43,247 bases of DNA from an uncultured Candidatus Poseidoniales archaeon (GTDB taxonomy: Archaea; Thermoplasmatota; Poseidoniia; Poseidoniales; Poseidoniaceae). The stretch's first letter is position 1. Each line of letters begins with the position of its first letter. The notes beneath the pieces were generated by a model. The model saw only the letters and a program-made list of their open reading frames with translations. It searched no databases and had not been told where the DNA came from. Below are positions 23,601-30,723 of the stretch, one piece after another. A program made the translations under genes and the position numbers. Location of the stretch: assembly GCA_905181785.1 (NCBI GenBank), contig CAJIZC010000015.1, positions 1-43,247 of the forward strand, given 5' to 3'.

Positions 23601-23720
23601 TGTCCAAGAAGTGGTGATGCTTGGAGCAACGGGTTGGCCATCGGCCTGTGCGCTTGCCACAAGTGGCAACAGCAGCATCAAGCAAAGCATGGATGCACGA
23701 AGGCGTGGTCCGCTGTTCAT
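20625..23720 (-). CDS. Large secreted/surface protein with C-terminal membrane anchor
   Basis: A 1031-residue protein with a signal peptide (LCLMLLLPLVASAQA, cleavage near residue 26), a very long extracellular part and one C-terminal helix (TGVLLGILALFGVGVAAIVIL) followed by a short basic tail. The ectodomain is beta-rich and acidic, with many Asn-X-Ser/Thr sites. Its last third holds Ig-like modules, two of which share a turn of the form NDxGxNGDxIxGDxxYT (near residues 700 and 950), a motif found in archaeal and bacterial surface adhesins and possibly Ca-binding. No catalytic domain is recognised. It may be a cell-surface structural or adhesion protein. It lies just downstream of the polyamine operon on the same strand, 55 bases after deoxyhypusine synthase, but has no evident link to it. 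Confidence 0.82.
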   Translation of the reverse strand: MNSGPRLRASMLCLMLLLPLVASAQADGQPVAPSITTSWTDDGNGGVNHAYTLTFSDEDAYEINVELNHVRNEVPLENEGFIAWSINDDRRTAEVTFNTSIQWADELELIVDVIGWNGETLAQPVTASRSLTVGTWNQPMADHEVMTATTWNLNQTFEDENGTQSFVLSFVGQGWQERVGLALNSWELGNGSLLSTEVTNESQTTLDLALASIWKNETIMSGILTSQVFDARGSGTLLITSVDDGTTTMILANVSDGRFNRTMIDGNISERVNLQASGALEINSDDEDGLLTIDGEISVLYLETWDENGVRRLDHTQFEALANMVLEDDGTRIDIDLDGLTTLERWVDGVRIDHKEELVGSGTFGFGESDENSSIQINGTILDFHTLIEDGITLTDDMHVDGVITGDAQGSFGMVRTIEETGEQANATGQVFLVNVIHDESWFNLTGINGGNFFEGEGIGASHNETWDYQVIQSDWENRTVRLVWEESGADSSSGDEKPARSPIETNATQPEAQEILGNISIVRETGLMPIPMLAHDVVHLTGEDGLELTVEAFATGVDPRDGFNLSVVHWTGVYGGSGGIANGSIVDEGPLMGLVSSVVRSLEFPYGEGNDTALFSESQVVERILSPSIITAENNSAPILVELGFVEGLIIGEGGSTGTLVAHVTDAEFNIQSVLVDLTPLGGEVVMLNDRGLNGDAVIGDDRYTALHIVKGLEVGNVTLNVTATDWFGTVTEGQGTVEVVNQGPRLTSVDMLPDRGPRGTTVIINAQAYDGHGVDSVQIDMRDQGGLLVNLTATNGIWAGNFSVPETIAPGEHNLNFILTDALGRKNTATAWHGTTANATLVGLYGPHYLPDDAMRPVTILVFNTPPSMVAPSSIAIEKGNAATTELLEVEIYDTDGIAVAQANLGVFTPLGTRTVWVAMNDEGRNGDRIAGDGVYTVEMSVRGSIPLGTHEVLVQSSDSYGEATGYTSIAVTLSEADSPILNPNGEFLTTGVLLGILALFGVGVAAIVILSIRNGPKRGEGEDMFGLQ

Positions 23721-23775
23721 GAGAAAAACTTAGAGCGCACTCCCTTTCAACACTTGTGGTGTTGTGCGCTTTGCG

Positions 23776-24732
23776 TCATTGATCTAAAACATAGCCAAAC
23801 AACAACGGCGCCACAATGCTTGCATCGCTTTCGATGACAAACTTGGGTGTGTCAGGTGAAATCTTTCCCCATGTGATTTTCTCATTCGGGGGCGCTCCGG
23901 AATAGCCGCCGTAGGAGGGGGATGATTCACTGATTTGGCCAAACCACGACCAAAGGGGAACATTTCGCTTGAGGTCTTGGTTCAGCATGGGCACAACGCA
24001 TATCGGGAAATCACCGGCAATACCTCCACCGATTTGTAAAAACGCCATCGGGGTGGTTGCTGATTGATACCATTGGGCCAATTCCGTCATGTAGGCAATT
24101 CCACCTTTGAGGCATGCTTCCTCGATGAGCCCTTCAATCGAGCGCGCTGCGAAGATGTTACCCATGGTGGAATCTTCCCACCCAGGAACAAACATTGGCA
24201 GGTTGGCTTTCGCTGCAGCAAGCAGCCATGAATCTTCTGAATTTGCTTCAAATTCGGAATCAAGAACACCCGACTGCAACATGTCATAGAAGTAAGCATG
24301 AGGAAGGTGCGCTTGTTTTGCAACGCTCGCCTTCTGCCATCGCTCAAGCATGTGTTGTTCGATTTTACGAAACGCTTTGTCTTCGGGTATGCAGGTGTCA
24401 GTGACTCGGTTCATGCCGCGTTGAAGCAACGCCGCATCGTCTTTTGCTGTCAGGTTCCGCCAGTCATCAATTTTTTCATAGGACTCATGAGCAACAAGAT
24501 TGAACACATCTTCCTCGAGGTTTGCGCCGGTGCACGAGATTCCTGCAATGTGGCCGGCACGGATCATTGGCGCTAAACTGCGCCCCAGTTCCGCAGTGCT
24601 CATAGCGCCAGCAAGGGTGACAAAGAGTCGGCCTCCGTTTTCAATAAATTCGGTCAATGACCGGGCTGTTGAGGCAAGGGCGCCAGCGTTGAAATGGCGA
24701 TAATGTTCATCGACGAAAGCTCTGATGGTCAT
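23776..24732 (-). CDS. dys: Deoxyhypusine synthase family protein
   Basis: A 318-residue enzyme that transfers the aminobutyl group of spermidine to a Lys of translation factor aIF5A. The catalytic Lys sits in ITWGKISPD (Lys290), equivalent to the human WGK active-site Lys. NAD-binding and shaping segments are visible: TLAGAMSTAELGRSL, GISCTGANLEEDVFN, FVPGWEDSTMGNIF and FLQIGGGIAGDFPICVVPM. Bacterial relatives of this family can act as homospermidine synthases, but in an archaeon, next to SpeD and agmatinase, the hypusine role is the simplest reading. Its ATG is two bases after the SpeD stop. Confidence 0.9.
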   Translation of the reverse strand: MTIRAFVDEHYRHFNAGALASTARSLTEFIENGGRLFVTLAGAMSTAELGRSLAPMIRAGHIAGISCTGANLEEDVFNLVAHESYEKIDDWRNLTAKDDAALLQRGMNRVTDTCIPEDKAFRKIEQHMLERWQKASVAKQAHLPHAYFYDMLQSGVLDSEFEANSEDSWLLAAAKANLPMFVPGWEDSTMGNIFAARSIEGLIEEACLKGGIAYMTELAQWYQSATTPMAFLQIGGGIAGDFPICVVPMLNQDLKRNVPLWSWFGQISESSPSYGGYSGAPPNEKITWGKISPDTPKFVIESDASIVAPLLFGYVLDQ

Positions 24733-24734
24733 GG

Positions 24735-25124
24735 TCAGGCCCCATCATGAAAGAATCGATTCTGGACCGTACGCCGCTTGAGGGTCAGGTGGGGCATTGT
24801 CGCCTCGAGATGGCTCTGTATGAAGTCAGCAATCACCGCAGGGTCGCTGTTTCCACAGGTAAAGCAGTCAATCGCTAGCCAGCCTTTCTCCGAGTAACAA
24901 TGGGCAGAAACGTGACTTTCATCGAGCAAGACCACGGCAGCAAAGCCGACGGGCGAGACTGAACCGTCAAACTGGGCGGCGTGCGCATGGACGTTTCGGG
25001 CATCGCTTTGTTCAACAGCTTGTTCGAGGACATCCAGCATCCATTCGCCATCGTTCTCGACTTGCGGTTCATAACCGGTAAAGTCAAGGAAAATATGTTT
25101 GCCATGCGCTTGCTCTTTGTTCAT
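24735..25124 (-). CDS. speD: S-adenosylmethionine decarboxylase proenzyme
   Basis: A 129-residue bacterial/archaeal-type AdoMet decarboxylase, the supplier of aminopropyl groups for spermidine. The self-cleavage site is LDESHVSAH: the chain would be cut between Glu69 and Ser70, with Ser70 becoming the pyruvoyl group. His75 and Cys90 (FTCG) match the processing His and the proton-donor Cys at the family's usual spacing. The segment after His75 (CYSEKG) differs from the common TYPE/TWPE. The Shine-Dalgarno GAGGGGAG precedes the ATG. It sits between agmatinase and deoxyhypusine synthase with gaps of 43 and 2 bases. Confidence 0.93.
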   Translation of the reverse strand: MNKEQAHGKHIFLDFTGYEPQVENDGEWMLDVLEQAVEQSDARNVHAHAAQFDGSVSPVGFAAVVLLDESHVSAHCYSEKGWLAIDCFTCGNSDPAVIADFIQSHLEATMPHLTLKRRTVQNRFFHDGA

Positions 25125-25167
25125 TGACTCCCCTCAATTGTTGCCGCATCGCTGTTTGGTGTTGAAA

Positions 25168-26187
25168 TTATTGACTGGATGCACCGTGTTGCTGCGTGAA
25201 GTAGGTGCACGCAAGACCGCTTCGTTCCGTTTCCTTTGATCGTGATTCCTGGTGAAATCGCCCTTCATGCTTGGATTTCAAATGGCTTGCAATCACTTTT
25301 GTTGCAAGCATGGCTGCAGTGAATTCGGTAATAGGCGAATGTTCGTGAGTTGCGATTTCGTTGACATCAGCGCTGATCACGGTGGCGTTTGGGGCTGCGA
25401 ACACCGCTTGAATCGTCTCAATGGCTTGCCAAAACGACAGACCGCCCGGTACAGGCGTTCCTGTGGCAGGAACCAAACTCCCATCCAAACCATCGATGTC
25501 GATGGTCAGATGCACGGGGCCTGAGAGGTTGGACAGTTCATCCAACCAGGCTTTCCATGCCTCAGCGCCTTTCGATGGCGATTGTGTGTCACGGGCGAAG
25601 AACGTCGTGATGCGATCATCGTTTGCGATCCATTCTGCTTCCTGCTTGCTGTAGGCTCGAATGCCAACCTGCAACAGTCGCCCAATGCCCATGTCGAGGC
25701 TTCGTGCAGCAGCGCAAGCATGAGAAAAGGGTTCACCGTCAAGTTCCGCCCGCAAGTCTGCATGTGCATCAATTTGTACGACGGTCAAGGCGCCTAAATC
25801 CCCTGCAATCGCTGGATGTTGCTTCAGCGCCCACATAAAGGGAGGTAAAATCCCGTGCTCCCCGCCGAGCGCCAACGGAAACACATCACCGCCACACCAA
25901 GGGGATAAGTACGTTCCAAGTTCGTCGAGTTGGGCTTTCAAATGAGGGCCTTCACCTTGCCAGGCAGGGGCCGTGAATATGGAAGCACCGGCAGGCAAAT
26001 CCTCGTATAAATCGCTGTCAAACAGTTCCACTTGAGCGCTTGCTAAGATGCATGCTGCAGGGCCATCGGCCGTGCCATGGCCGTATGAGGTGGTCAGTTC
26101 GTAGGGCAGCGGGAGCACCACAACATCAACGCCATCCCCAGATTCAGGGAGGCCCAGAAAATTGCCCTCAACGTAAGAGTCGCTCAC
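25168..26187 (-). CDS. speB: Agmatinase/ureohydrolase family enzyme
   Basis: A 339-residue manganese ureohydrolase, probably making putrescine and urea from agmatine. Metal ligands are visible as LGGEHG (His111), QIDAHADLR (Asp140, His142, Asp144) and LTIDIDGLD (Asp230, Asp232); the end of the core has PATGTPVPGGLSF. Two positions depart from the common form: GGEH instead of GGDH, and DGLDGS instead of DxLDPA. The last 30 residues are an extra polar tail. Translation starts at GTG (26187). It is the first gene of the three-gene polyamine/hypusine operon. Spermidine synthase, needed to complete the path, is not in the window. Confidence 0.88.
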   Translation of the reverse strand: MSDSYVEGNFLGLPESGDGVDVVVLPLPYELTTSYGHGTADGPAACILASAQVELFDSDLYEDLPAGASIFTAPAWQGEGPHLKAQLDELGTYLSPWCGGDVFPLALGGEHGILPPFMWALKQHPAIAGDLGALTVVQIDAHADLRAELDGEPFSHACAAARSLDMGIGRLLQVGIRAYSKQEAEWIANDDRITTFFARDTQSPSKGAEAWKAWLDELSNLSGPVHLTIDIDGLDGSLVPATGTPVPGGLSFWQAIETIQAVFAAPNATVISADVNEIATHEHSPITEFTAAMLATKVIASHLKSKHEGRFHQESRSKETERSGLACTYFTQQHGASSQ

Positions 26188-26393
26188 AACATGGGCTCAT
26201 GGGTCGTATTCTTGAGTCTGTTGTTGAGCGATGTTTATACGAACTGGCGGTGTAACTCCTCCGCTGAAGGAACCAGACGGTTGTTTCTCGGGCGCACTTA
26301 ACATGGTTAAAACGACGACTTGGTGGGAGGAATTCGACGGCTTAGGGCCGATTTCATGGAATTTCGCCGATGGGTCTATATGGGTCGGATGAC

Positions 26394-26403
26394 AATAATA
26401 TAG
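26394..26403 (+). promoter_or_regulatory. Possible TATA box in a 273-base upstream region
   Basis: The region 26188-26460 separates the divergent agmatinase and the winged-helix-like gene. AATAATATAG here lies about 58-67 bases before the ATG at 26461 and could drive it; GTCTATATGG at 26374-26383 is an alternative. The rest of the region shows no gene or obvious structure. Confidence 0.35.
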
Positions 26404-26460
26404 AGTGCCTGTGAAGGAAGTTGCGCGCCTGCGCTGCTTCCCCTCGGCGAGGTGATGACA

Positions 26461-26895
26461 ATGACAATGACACTTGCAGAACTCACGAAGGCCATCCAAC
26501 AGCACATCGATTTGGATATGGATGCAGAAGTCGCCCAAGGCATGGCAGAACACGCACTCGGCTTCTTCGGGTTCTACAACCGAATCATCGACAATGCGCT
26601 CGAGCCAACCGATCGAAACTTGTTCTACATGTTCCAAGACTACGATTTGTTGACCACCGAATCAGAGGAAACCACCCTCTGGGACGGACGAGAATGGAGG
26701 ATTCACTATTGGAAGTTCAAGCCCGACTTGCGAGAGCGAGTCGAGGCCTACATGCAACGCAACCTCGAACCCGAAGACATCGATCCCTTTGCCGACATAT
26801 ATGGCGGCAGCAATGCCCTCAGCCCAATCGGGACCATTTGGACCCGTGAATCTGAAAAAGTGGTCAATCCAAACGCCTTCACCTCAGATTGGTGA
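26461..26895 (+). CDS. Small winged-helix-like archaeal protein
   Basis: A 144-residue soluble protein that resembles, from memory, a small Thermoplasmata-type family labelled DUF6015. The N-terminal part is helical (LAELTKAIQQHIDLDMD, AEHALGFFGFYNRIID), then LFYMFQDYDLLTTESEET and REWRIHYWKF follow in a pattern like a recognition helix and beta wing, so DNA binding is possible. The start is uncertain because GTG-ATG-ACA-ATG-ACA-ATG is a triple repeat of in-frame starts; GAGGTG at 26449-26454 best fits the ATG at 26461. The C-terminus has an acidic stretch (EPEDIDPFADIYGG). It lies 41 bases before the carboxypeptidase gene. Confidence 0.7.
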   Translation: MTMTLAELTKAIQQHIDLDMDAEVAQGMAEHALGFFGFYNRIIDNALEPTDRNLFYMFQDYDLLTTESEETTLWDGREWRIHYWKFKPDLRERVEAYMQRNLEPEDIDPFADIYGGSNALSPIGTIWTRESEKVVNPNAFTSDW

Positions 26896-26936
26896 AGCAT
26901 CCAAGTGTTTTTGATTCGCAGCGACGAGGGAAGACC

Positions 26937-28292
26937 ATGCGAGGAAAGGCAGCGCTCTTGCTTGGATTGTTCGTGCTCGCTTCTGTTGCGCCCGCAGCAA
27001 CCGCTCAACAACCTGACATCGTGCAAGAGCATTGGTACCATACCTACGCCACCCTCACCGCTGACGTCAACGCCTGGGCTGATGACCATCCCGACATCGT
27101 AGATTTGACCATTGCAGGGCAAACCGAGCTCGGCAAGAACCTCTGGGTTGTCCGAATCTCTGATTGGAGCAACGACACCAAACCAGACGGCACAGCAAAA
27201 GAAGTGGTTTACATCGACGGTGGACATCACGGCAACGAACATCTTGGTACAGAACTCGCCTTTTTGACCGCTGAATTCTACATCGAAGGATGGGCGGCAG
27301 GCGAACAAGAAGCCGTTGAAGTGCTCACAAACACTGAACTTCACGTGCTCATCATGCTCAACGCTGATGGCAACGACCTCGACACGCGCTGGAACATCAA
27401 CCAAGTTGACCTCAATCGAAATTACGATCACCACTGGAACGAACAAGATGAGACCCAGCCCGGTTCCGGCCCGTTCAGCGAGGCAGAGACAGCAGCAAAT
27501 GCAGCTTACATGAACGAAGTCGTACCTCATGCAGACCTCTACGTCACCATGCACACCGGCGTTTGGATCATGTTGCATCCTTGGGGCTACATTCCAGACC
27601 AGCCCATTGATTGGGAACTGTACCATTTCATCCGAGACGACGTGAACGCAAACATTTCTGATATTCCTATTCGCAACGCCAACCAGGGGCTCTACCCGAA
27701 TTCAGGCACCAGCCGAGATTATGGATACGGCATCATGGGCTACCCAACGTTCACCTTCGAAACCGACGATGAACAATTTTTACTCGGCACAGTTGAAGCC
27801 CTCTCCGACCGCTTGGGTGAAGAGCTCGAGGTCATGCGTTACCTGATTGATAACGTTTGGAGTTGGCGCGCCCGACTTGATGTCAGGAGCATGCAAATGA
27901 ACGCCAACGGCTTGGACCTCACCGTCGATAATCCCGCACGCACATCCACAGCAAACGCCACGCTTCAGTACCACGATGCAAGTGGGATGATGGTGTGGAA
28001 TTCCTCCAACTTTGGCGTCAATGCAACAAACTCAACGACCCTCACGCTCGATACAAACGGTCTCGAACTCACCGATGGAGGATCCTTCTCTCTCAATTAT
28101 CAAGTCCGGGTTGTTGAATCTGCTCGCTGGGTGAACGAGGTTGTTGAAGGGGTTGAGGTCGAAATGTCGGAAGATGAAGATGCTTCTTTCCTCATCGGCT
28201 ATGGGATTTTCAACCCGTTGACCATTGTGGCTTGCTTTATTGCCGTTGCAGCCGTGGCCAACGAACGAGAAAACACCCAGAAAGAGGCTTGA
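26937..28292 (+). CDS. Secreted M14 zinc carboxypeptidase, membrane-anchored
   Basis: A 451-residue zinc carboxypeptidase. After a signal peptide (AALLLGLFVLASVAPAA) comes the M14 domain: DGGHHGNEHLG (zinc His and Glu), LNADGNDLDTRWNINQVDLN with the substrate-binding Arg and Asn, VTMHTG (third zinc ligand His) and FTFETDDEQ (catalytic Glu). A beta-rich C-terminal part of about 130 residues and a final membrane helix (FNPLTIVACFIAVAAVA) anchor it outside the cell. It would remove C-terminal residues from external peptides. The ATG at 26937, after GAGGGAAG, is chosen over an upstream in-frame ATG at 26889 because it begins the signal peptide directly. Confidence 0.92.
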   Translation: MRGKAALLLGLFVLASVAPAATAQQPDIVQEHWYHTYATLTADVNAWADDHPDIVDLTIAGQTELGKNLWVVRISDWSNDTKPDGTAKEVVYIDGGHHGNEHLGTELAFLTAEFYIEGWAAGEQEAVEVLTNTELHVLIMLNADGNDLDTRWNINQVDLNRNYDHHWNEQDETQPGSGPFSEAETAANAAYMNEVVPHADLYVTMHTGVWIMLHPWGYIPDQPIDWELYHFIRDDVNANISDIPIRNANQGLYPNSGTSRDYGYGIMGYPTFTFETDDEQFLLGTVEALSDRLGEELEVMRYLIDNVWSWRARLDVRSMQMNANGLDLTVDNPARTSTANATLQYHDASGMMVWNSSNFGVNATNSTTLTLDTNGLELTDGGSFSLNYQVRVVESARWVNEVVEGVEVEMSEDEDASFLIGYGIFNPLTIVACFIAVAAVANERENTQKEA

Positions 28293-28366
28293 CTCGCTCG
28301 TTCTGCCGTGATTGAGCCGCACGAGTATTGAAGTGCTTTGAGCCCTACGGACAATTAGGTGAACCC

Positions 28367-29857
28367 ATGAAGATCAGCGTTAGCTCAGGACACAACATCA
28401 ACGGAACTCTAATCATGCCCCTGTTTGAAGGAACAGAGTCAGTCCCAGACGCTCACGCAGAAGGCTTGCACACCGCCCTCAAAAGTCAAATGAACATGGT
28501 CCTGAACGATGGTGATTTCAAAGGAAAGGCAAAATCCACAATGTCACTTATGGGCACTGATGGCGGAAAAGCCATGCTCATTGGATTGGGCAAGCAAGAC
28601 GATGCAGACGCTCACGCCTTCCGTAAGGCCGGGGCTGCAGTCATCGCTCAACGAAAGAAATCTCACGGCACTGACTTGACCGTTCGATTCTCCGGTGCTT
28701 CCATCGATTGCATGGCCGCCTTCGCAGAGGGGATGATGCTGCGCGATTATTCCTTTGACCGCTACAAGGCTGAAGATGAAGAAAAAGAAGACGACCTCGA
28801 TGTTCGAGTCACCTGTGATGCAGGTCAAGAAACTGAACTTGGGACCCTCATCGAAACCCTCGAAGGTGTCACCTCAGGCGTCCACCTCTCTCGAGATTTG
28901 GGCAACATGCCACCTAATGACATGTACCCAGAAGCATTTGCCGACCAAGCATGGGAATGGGCAAAAGACTACGACAATGTCACCGTGACCATCATCAATT
29001 ACGATCAGGCCATCAAGGCCGGAATGGGTGGTTTGGTTGCTGTTGGAATGGGTTCCTCGAGGAAACCATGCATGGTTATCTTCGAAATGAACGCAGATCA
29101 AAAAGGCCGTGGGCCAATGCTCGTTGGAAAAGGAATCACCTTTGACACAGGTGGAATCTCACTCAAGCCCGGAAACAACATGGACGAAATGAAGTACGAC
29201 ATGGGTGGTTCTGCAACCGTCTTTGGAACCATGGAAGCCTTGGCAGCAACTGGCTTTGGAGGCAAAGTCACCGCCATCACCTGCATGGCAGAAAACATGC
29301 CAGCCGCAAATGCACAACGTCCAGGTGACGTCATCACAACCCTTTCTGGAAAGACCATTGAGGTCTTGAACACCGATGCAGAAGGCCGCTTGGTTCTTTC
29401 AGATGGACTCTGGAAGGCTGGAGAATACGATCCAGAATACATCATTGATTTCGCAACCCTCACTGGTGCATGTGTAGTGGCGCTCGGCCACGAAGCAACC
29501 GGTCTTTGGTCGAACGACGATGACTTCCGCACCCGCATCCATGAAGCCGGAAACGCCGTTGATGAACTCGCTTGGCCCATGCCCCTCTTGCCTGCCTTTG
29601 AGAAGGAAATGACGGATTCAAAGATTGCCGACACCCGAAACTTGGGCGCCGGCCGATACGGCGGTGCGAACACCGCTGCTGCTTTCTTGAAGCAGTTCGT
29701 TCCAAACCGAAACTACGAGAAAGATGGCGAAACGATCCCTTGGGCTCACATGGACATCGCTGGAACGTACTGGGGTGCCAAGACCAACACCATGGTCGGA
29801 AATGGCGCCACTGGGGTCCACGTGCGAACCATGTATCACCTCATCACCAACGGTTGA
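28367..29857 (+). CDS. pepA: Leucyl aminopeptidase (M17 family)
   Basis: A 496-residue cytosolic two-metal aminopeptidase that finishes peptide breakdown. The catalytic C-terminal domain has GKGITFDTGGISLKPG (metal Lys and Asp), MKYDMGGSATVFG, and the family signature NTDAEGRLVLSDGL with the second metal ligands; DFATLTGACVVALG follows. The N-terminal 150 residues form the variable macro-like domain, unusually acidic in the middle (KAEDEEKEDDLDVR). The ATG at 28367 follows AGGTGA; the longer frame begins at a TTG. No signal peptide, in contrast to the secreted carboxypeptidase upstream, with which it may form a peptide-use cluster. Confidence 0.94.
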   Translation: MKISVSSGHNINGTLIMPLFEGTESVPDAHAEGLHTALKSQMNMVLNDGDFKGKAKSTMSLMGTDGGKAMLIGLGKQDDADAHAFRKAGAAVIAQRKKSHGTDLTVRFSGASIDCMAAFAEGMMLRDYSFDRYKAEDEEKEDDLDVRVTCDAGQETELGTLIETLEGVTSGVHLSRDLGNMPPNDMYPEAFADQAWEWAKDYDNVTVTIINYDQAIKAGMGGLVAVGMGSSRKPCMVIFEMNADQKGRGPMLVGKGITFDTGGISLKPGNNMDEMKYDMGGSATVFGTMEALAATGFGGKVTAITCMAENMPAANAQRPGDVITTLSGKTIEVLNTDAEGRLVLSDGLWKAGEYDPEYIIDFATLTGACVVALGHEATGLWSNDDDFRTRIHEAGNAVDELAWPMPLLPAFEKEMTDSKIADTRNLGAGRYGGANTAAAFLKQFVPNRNYEKDGETIPWAHMDIAGTYWGAKTNTMVGNGATGVHVRTMYHLITNG

Positions 29858-29892
29858 ATCAGGCCCACTGAACTTCAGCGAGCGTGAACCTC

Positions 29893-30723
29893 ATGCAGCG
29901 ACGCGCTTCGATTCCCGCTCGCATCAACATCATCGGAGAACACACCGATTACCTTGGCGGGCTTGCACTTCCATTCGCATCCAAACAGCGGTTGACGTTA
30001 ACGGCGACCTCCGCTGAATCAATCCAAGGCGATGAAACAATCGTTGCCTTGTGGCAAGCAGCGGGTGGTTGGCCCGCTCATCTTGCCGTTGAAAGCAGCA
30101 TTCCAATTGGTGCAGGATTGTCCTCTTCTGCTGCGTTATGCCTTGCTGTGGTGCTGTGCTCGCAGGGGGACATCGAACTCATGCAAGCGTGCAAGGAAGC
30201 CCAACGCATCGAGCACGAAGTGTTAGGCACACCGTGTGGCCTCTTGGATCAAATCGCCATGATGCATGCGGTTGAGGGCCATGCTACGTTCATCAACTTC
30301 TCCACGATGGCAGTATCTCCTTTTTTGATTCCCGAAGATTGGTGCTTCAAGTTGGTGGATTCCAAGGTTCGCCGTACCCTTGCTTCCACGCCCTTCGGTG
30401 CTTCAAAGGAAAAGCCCGCTCTGAGTCAACATGCCGACGGCGAAAATCAACGTGTTTTGGAAGCCCTGAAAGCGGACCCATACAGCTTGGGTCGTTTGCT
30501 CAACGCTTCGCATGCTTCTCTGAAATCCATAGGCGTCAGTCATCCTAAGGTTGATCGGCTTGTGGATGAATTGCAATCAACACCTGGCGTGCTCGGTGCA
30601 CGGATGATGGGCGGCGGCTTCGGAGGCATGATCCTCGTTCTCGTGGAACACGAGGGCGTCTTGCCCGAAACCGAAGTTGTTGAAGCCTCAAAGGGCGGTT
30701 TTCTCGAGGAACTCTTCGAGTAA
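29893..30723 (+). CDS. galK: Short galactokinase (GHMP family)
   Basis: A 276-residue sugar kinase. ARINIIGEHTDYLGG is the galactokinase signature (Glu16, His17, Asp19 contact the sugar), PIGAGLSSSAAL is the GHMP ATP loop and CGLLDQ carries the catalytic Asp (Asp119). The end has RMMGGGFGGMIL. Bacterial and human enzymes are 380-390 residues; this one is about 100 shorter, mostly between the sugar-binding and ATP-binding motifs and at the C-terminus. The start may also be the GTG at 29884. Its last 36 bases overlap the tail of the glycosidase-nucleotidyltransferase gene on the other strand, and the two could act in one sugar path (galactose to galactose-1-phosphate to a nucleotide sugar). Confidence 0.87.
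   Translation: MQRRASIPARINIIGEHTDYLGGLALPFASKQRLTLTATSAESIQGDETIVALWQAAGGWPAHLAVESSIPIGAGLSSSAALCLAVVLCSQGDIELMQACKEAQRIEHEVLGTPCGLLDQIAMMHAVEGHATFINFSTMAVSPFLIPEDWCFKLVDSKVRRTLASTPFGASKEKPALSQHADGENQRVLEALKADPYSLGRLLNASHASLKSIGVSHPKVDRLVDELQSTPGVLGARMMGGGFGGMILVLVEHEGVLPETEVVEASKGGFLEELFE

Noticed and set aside
26197-26637. 146-residue open frame on the minus strand
   Set aside because: It runs antisense across the start of the better supported winged-helix-like gene and has a Cys/His-rich composition typical of an out-of-frame translation.
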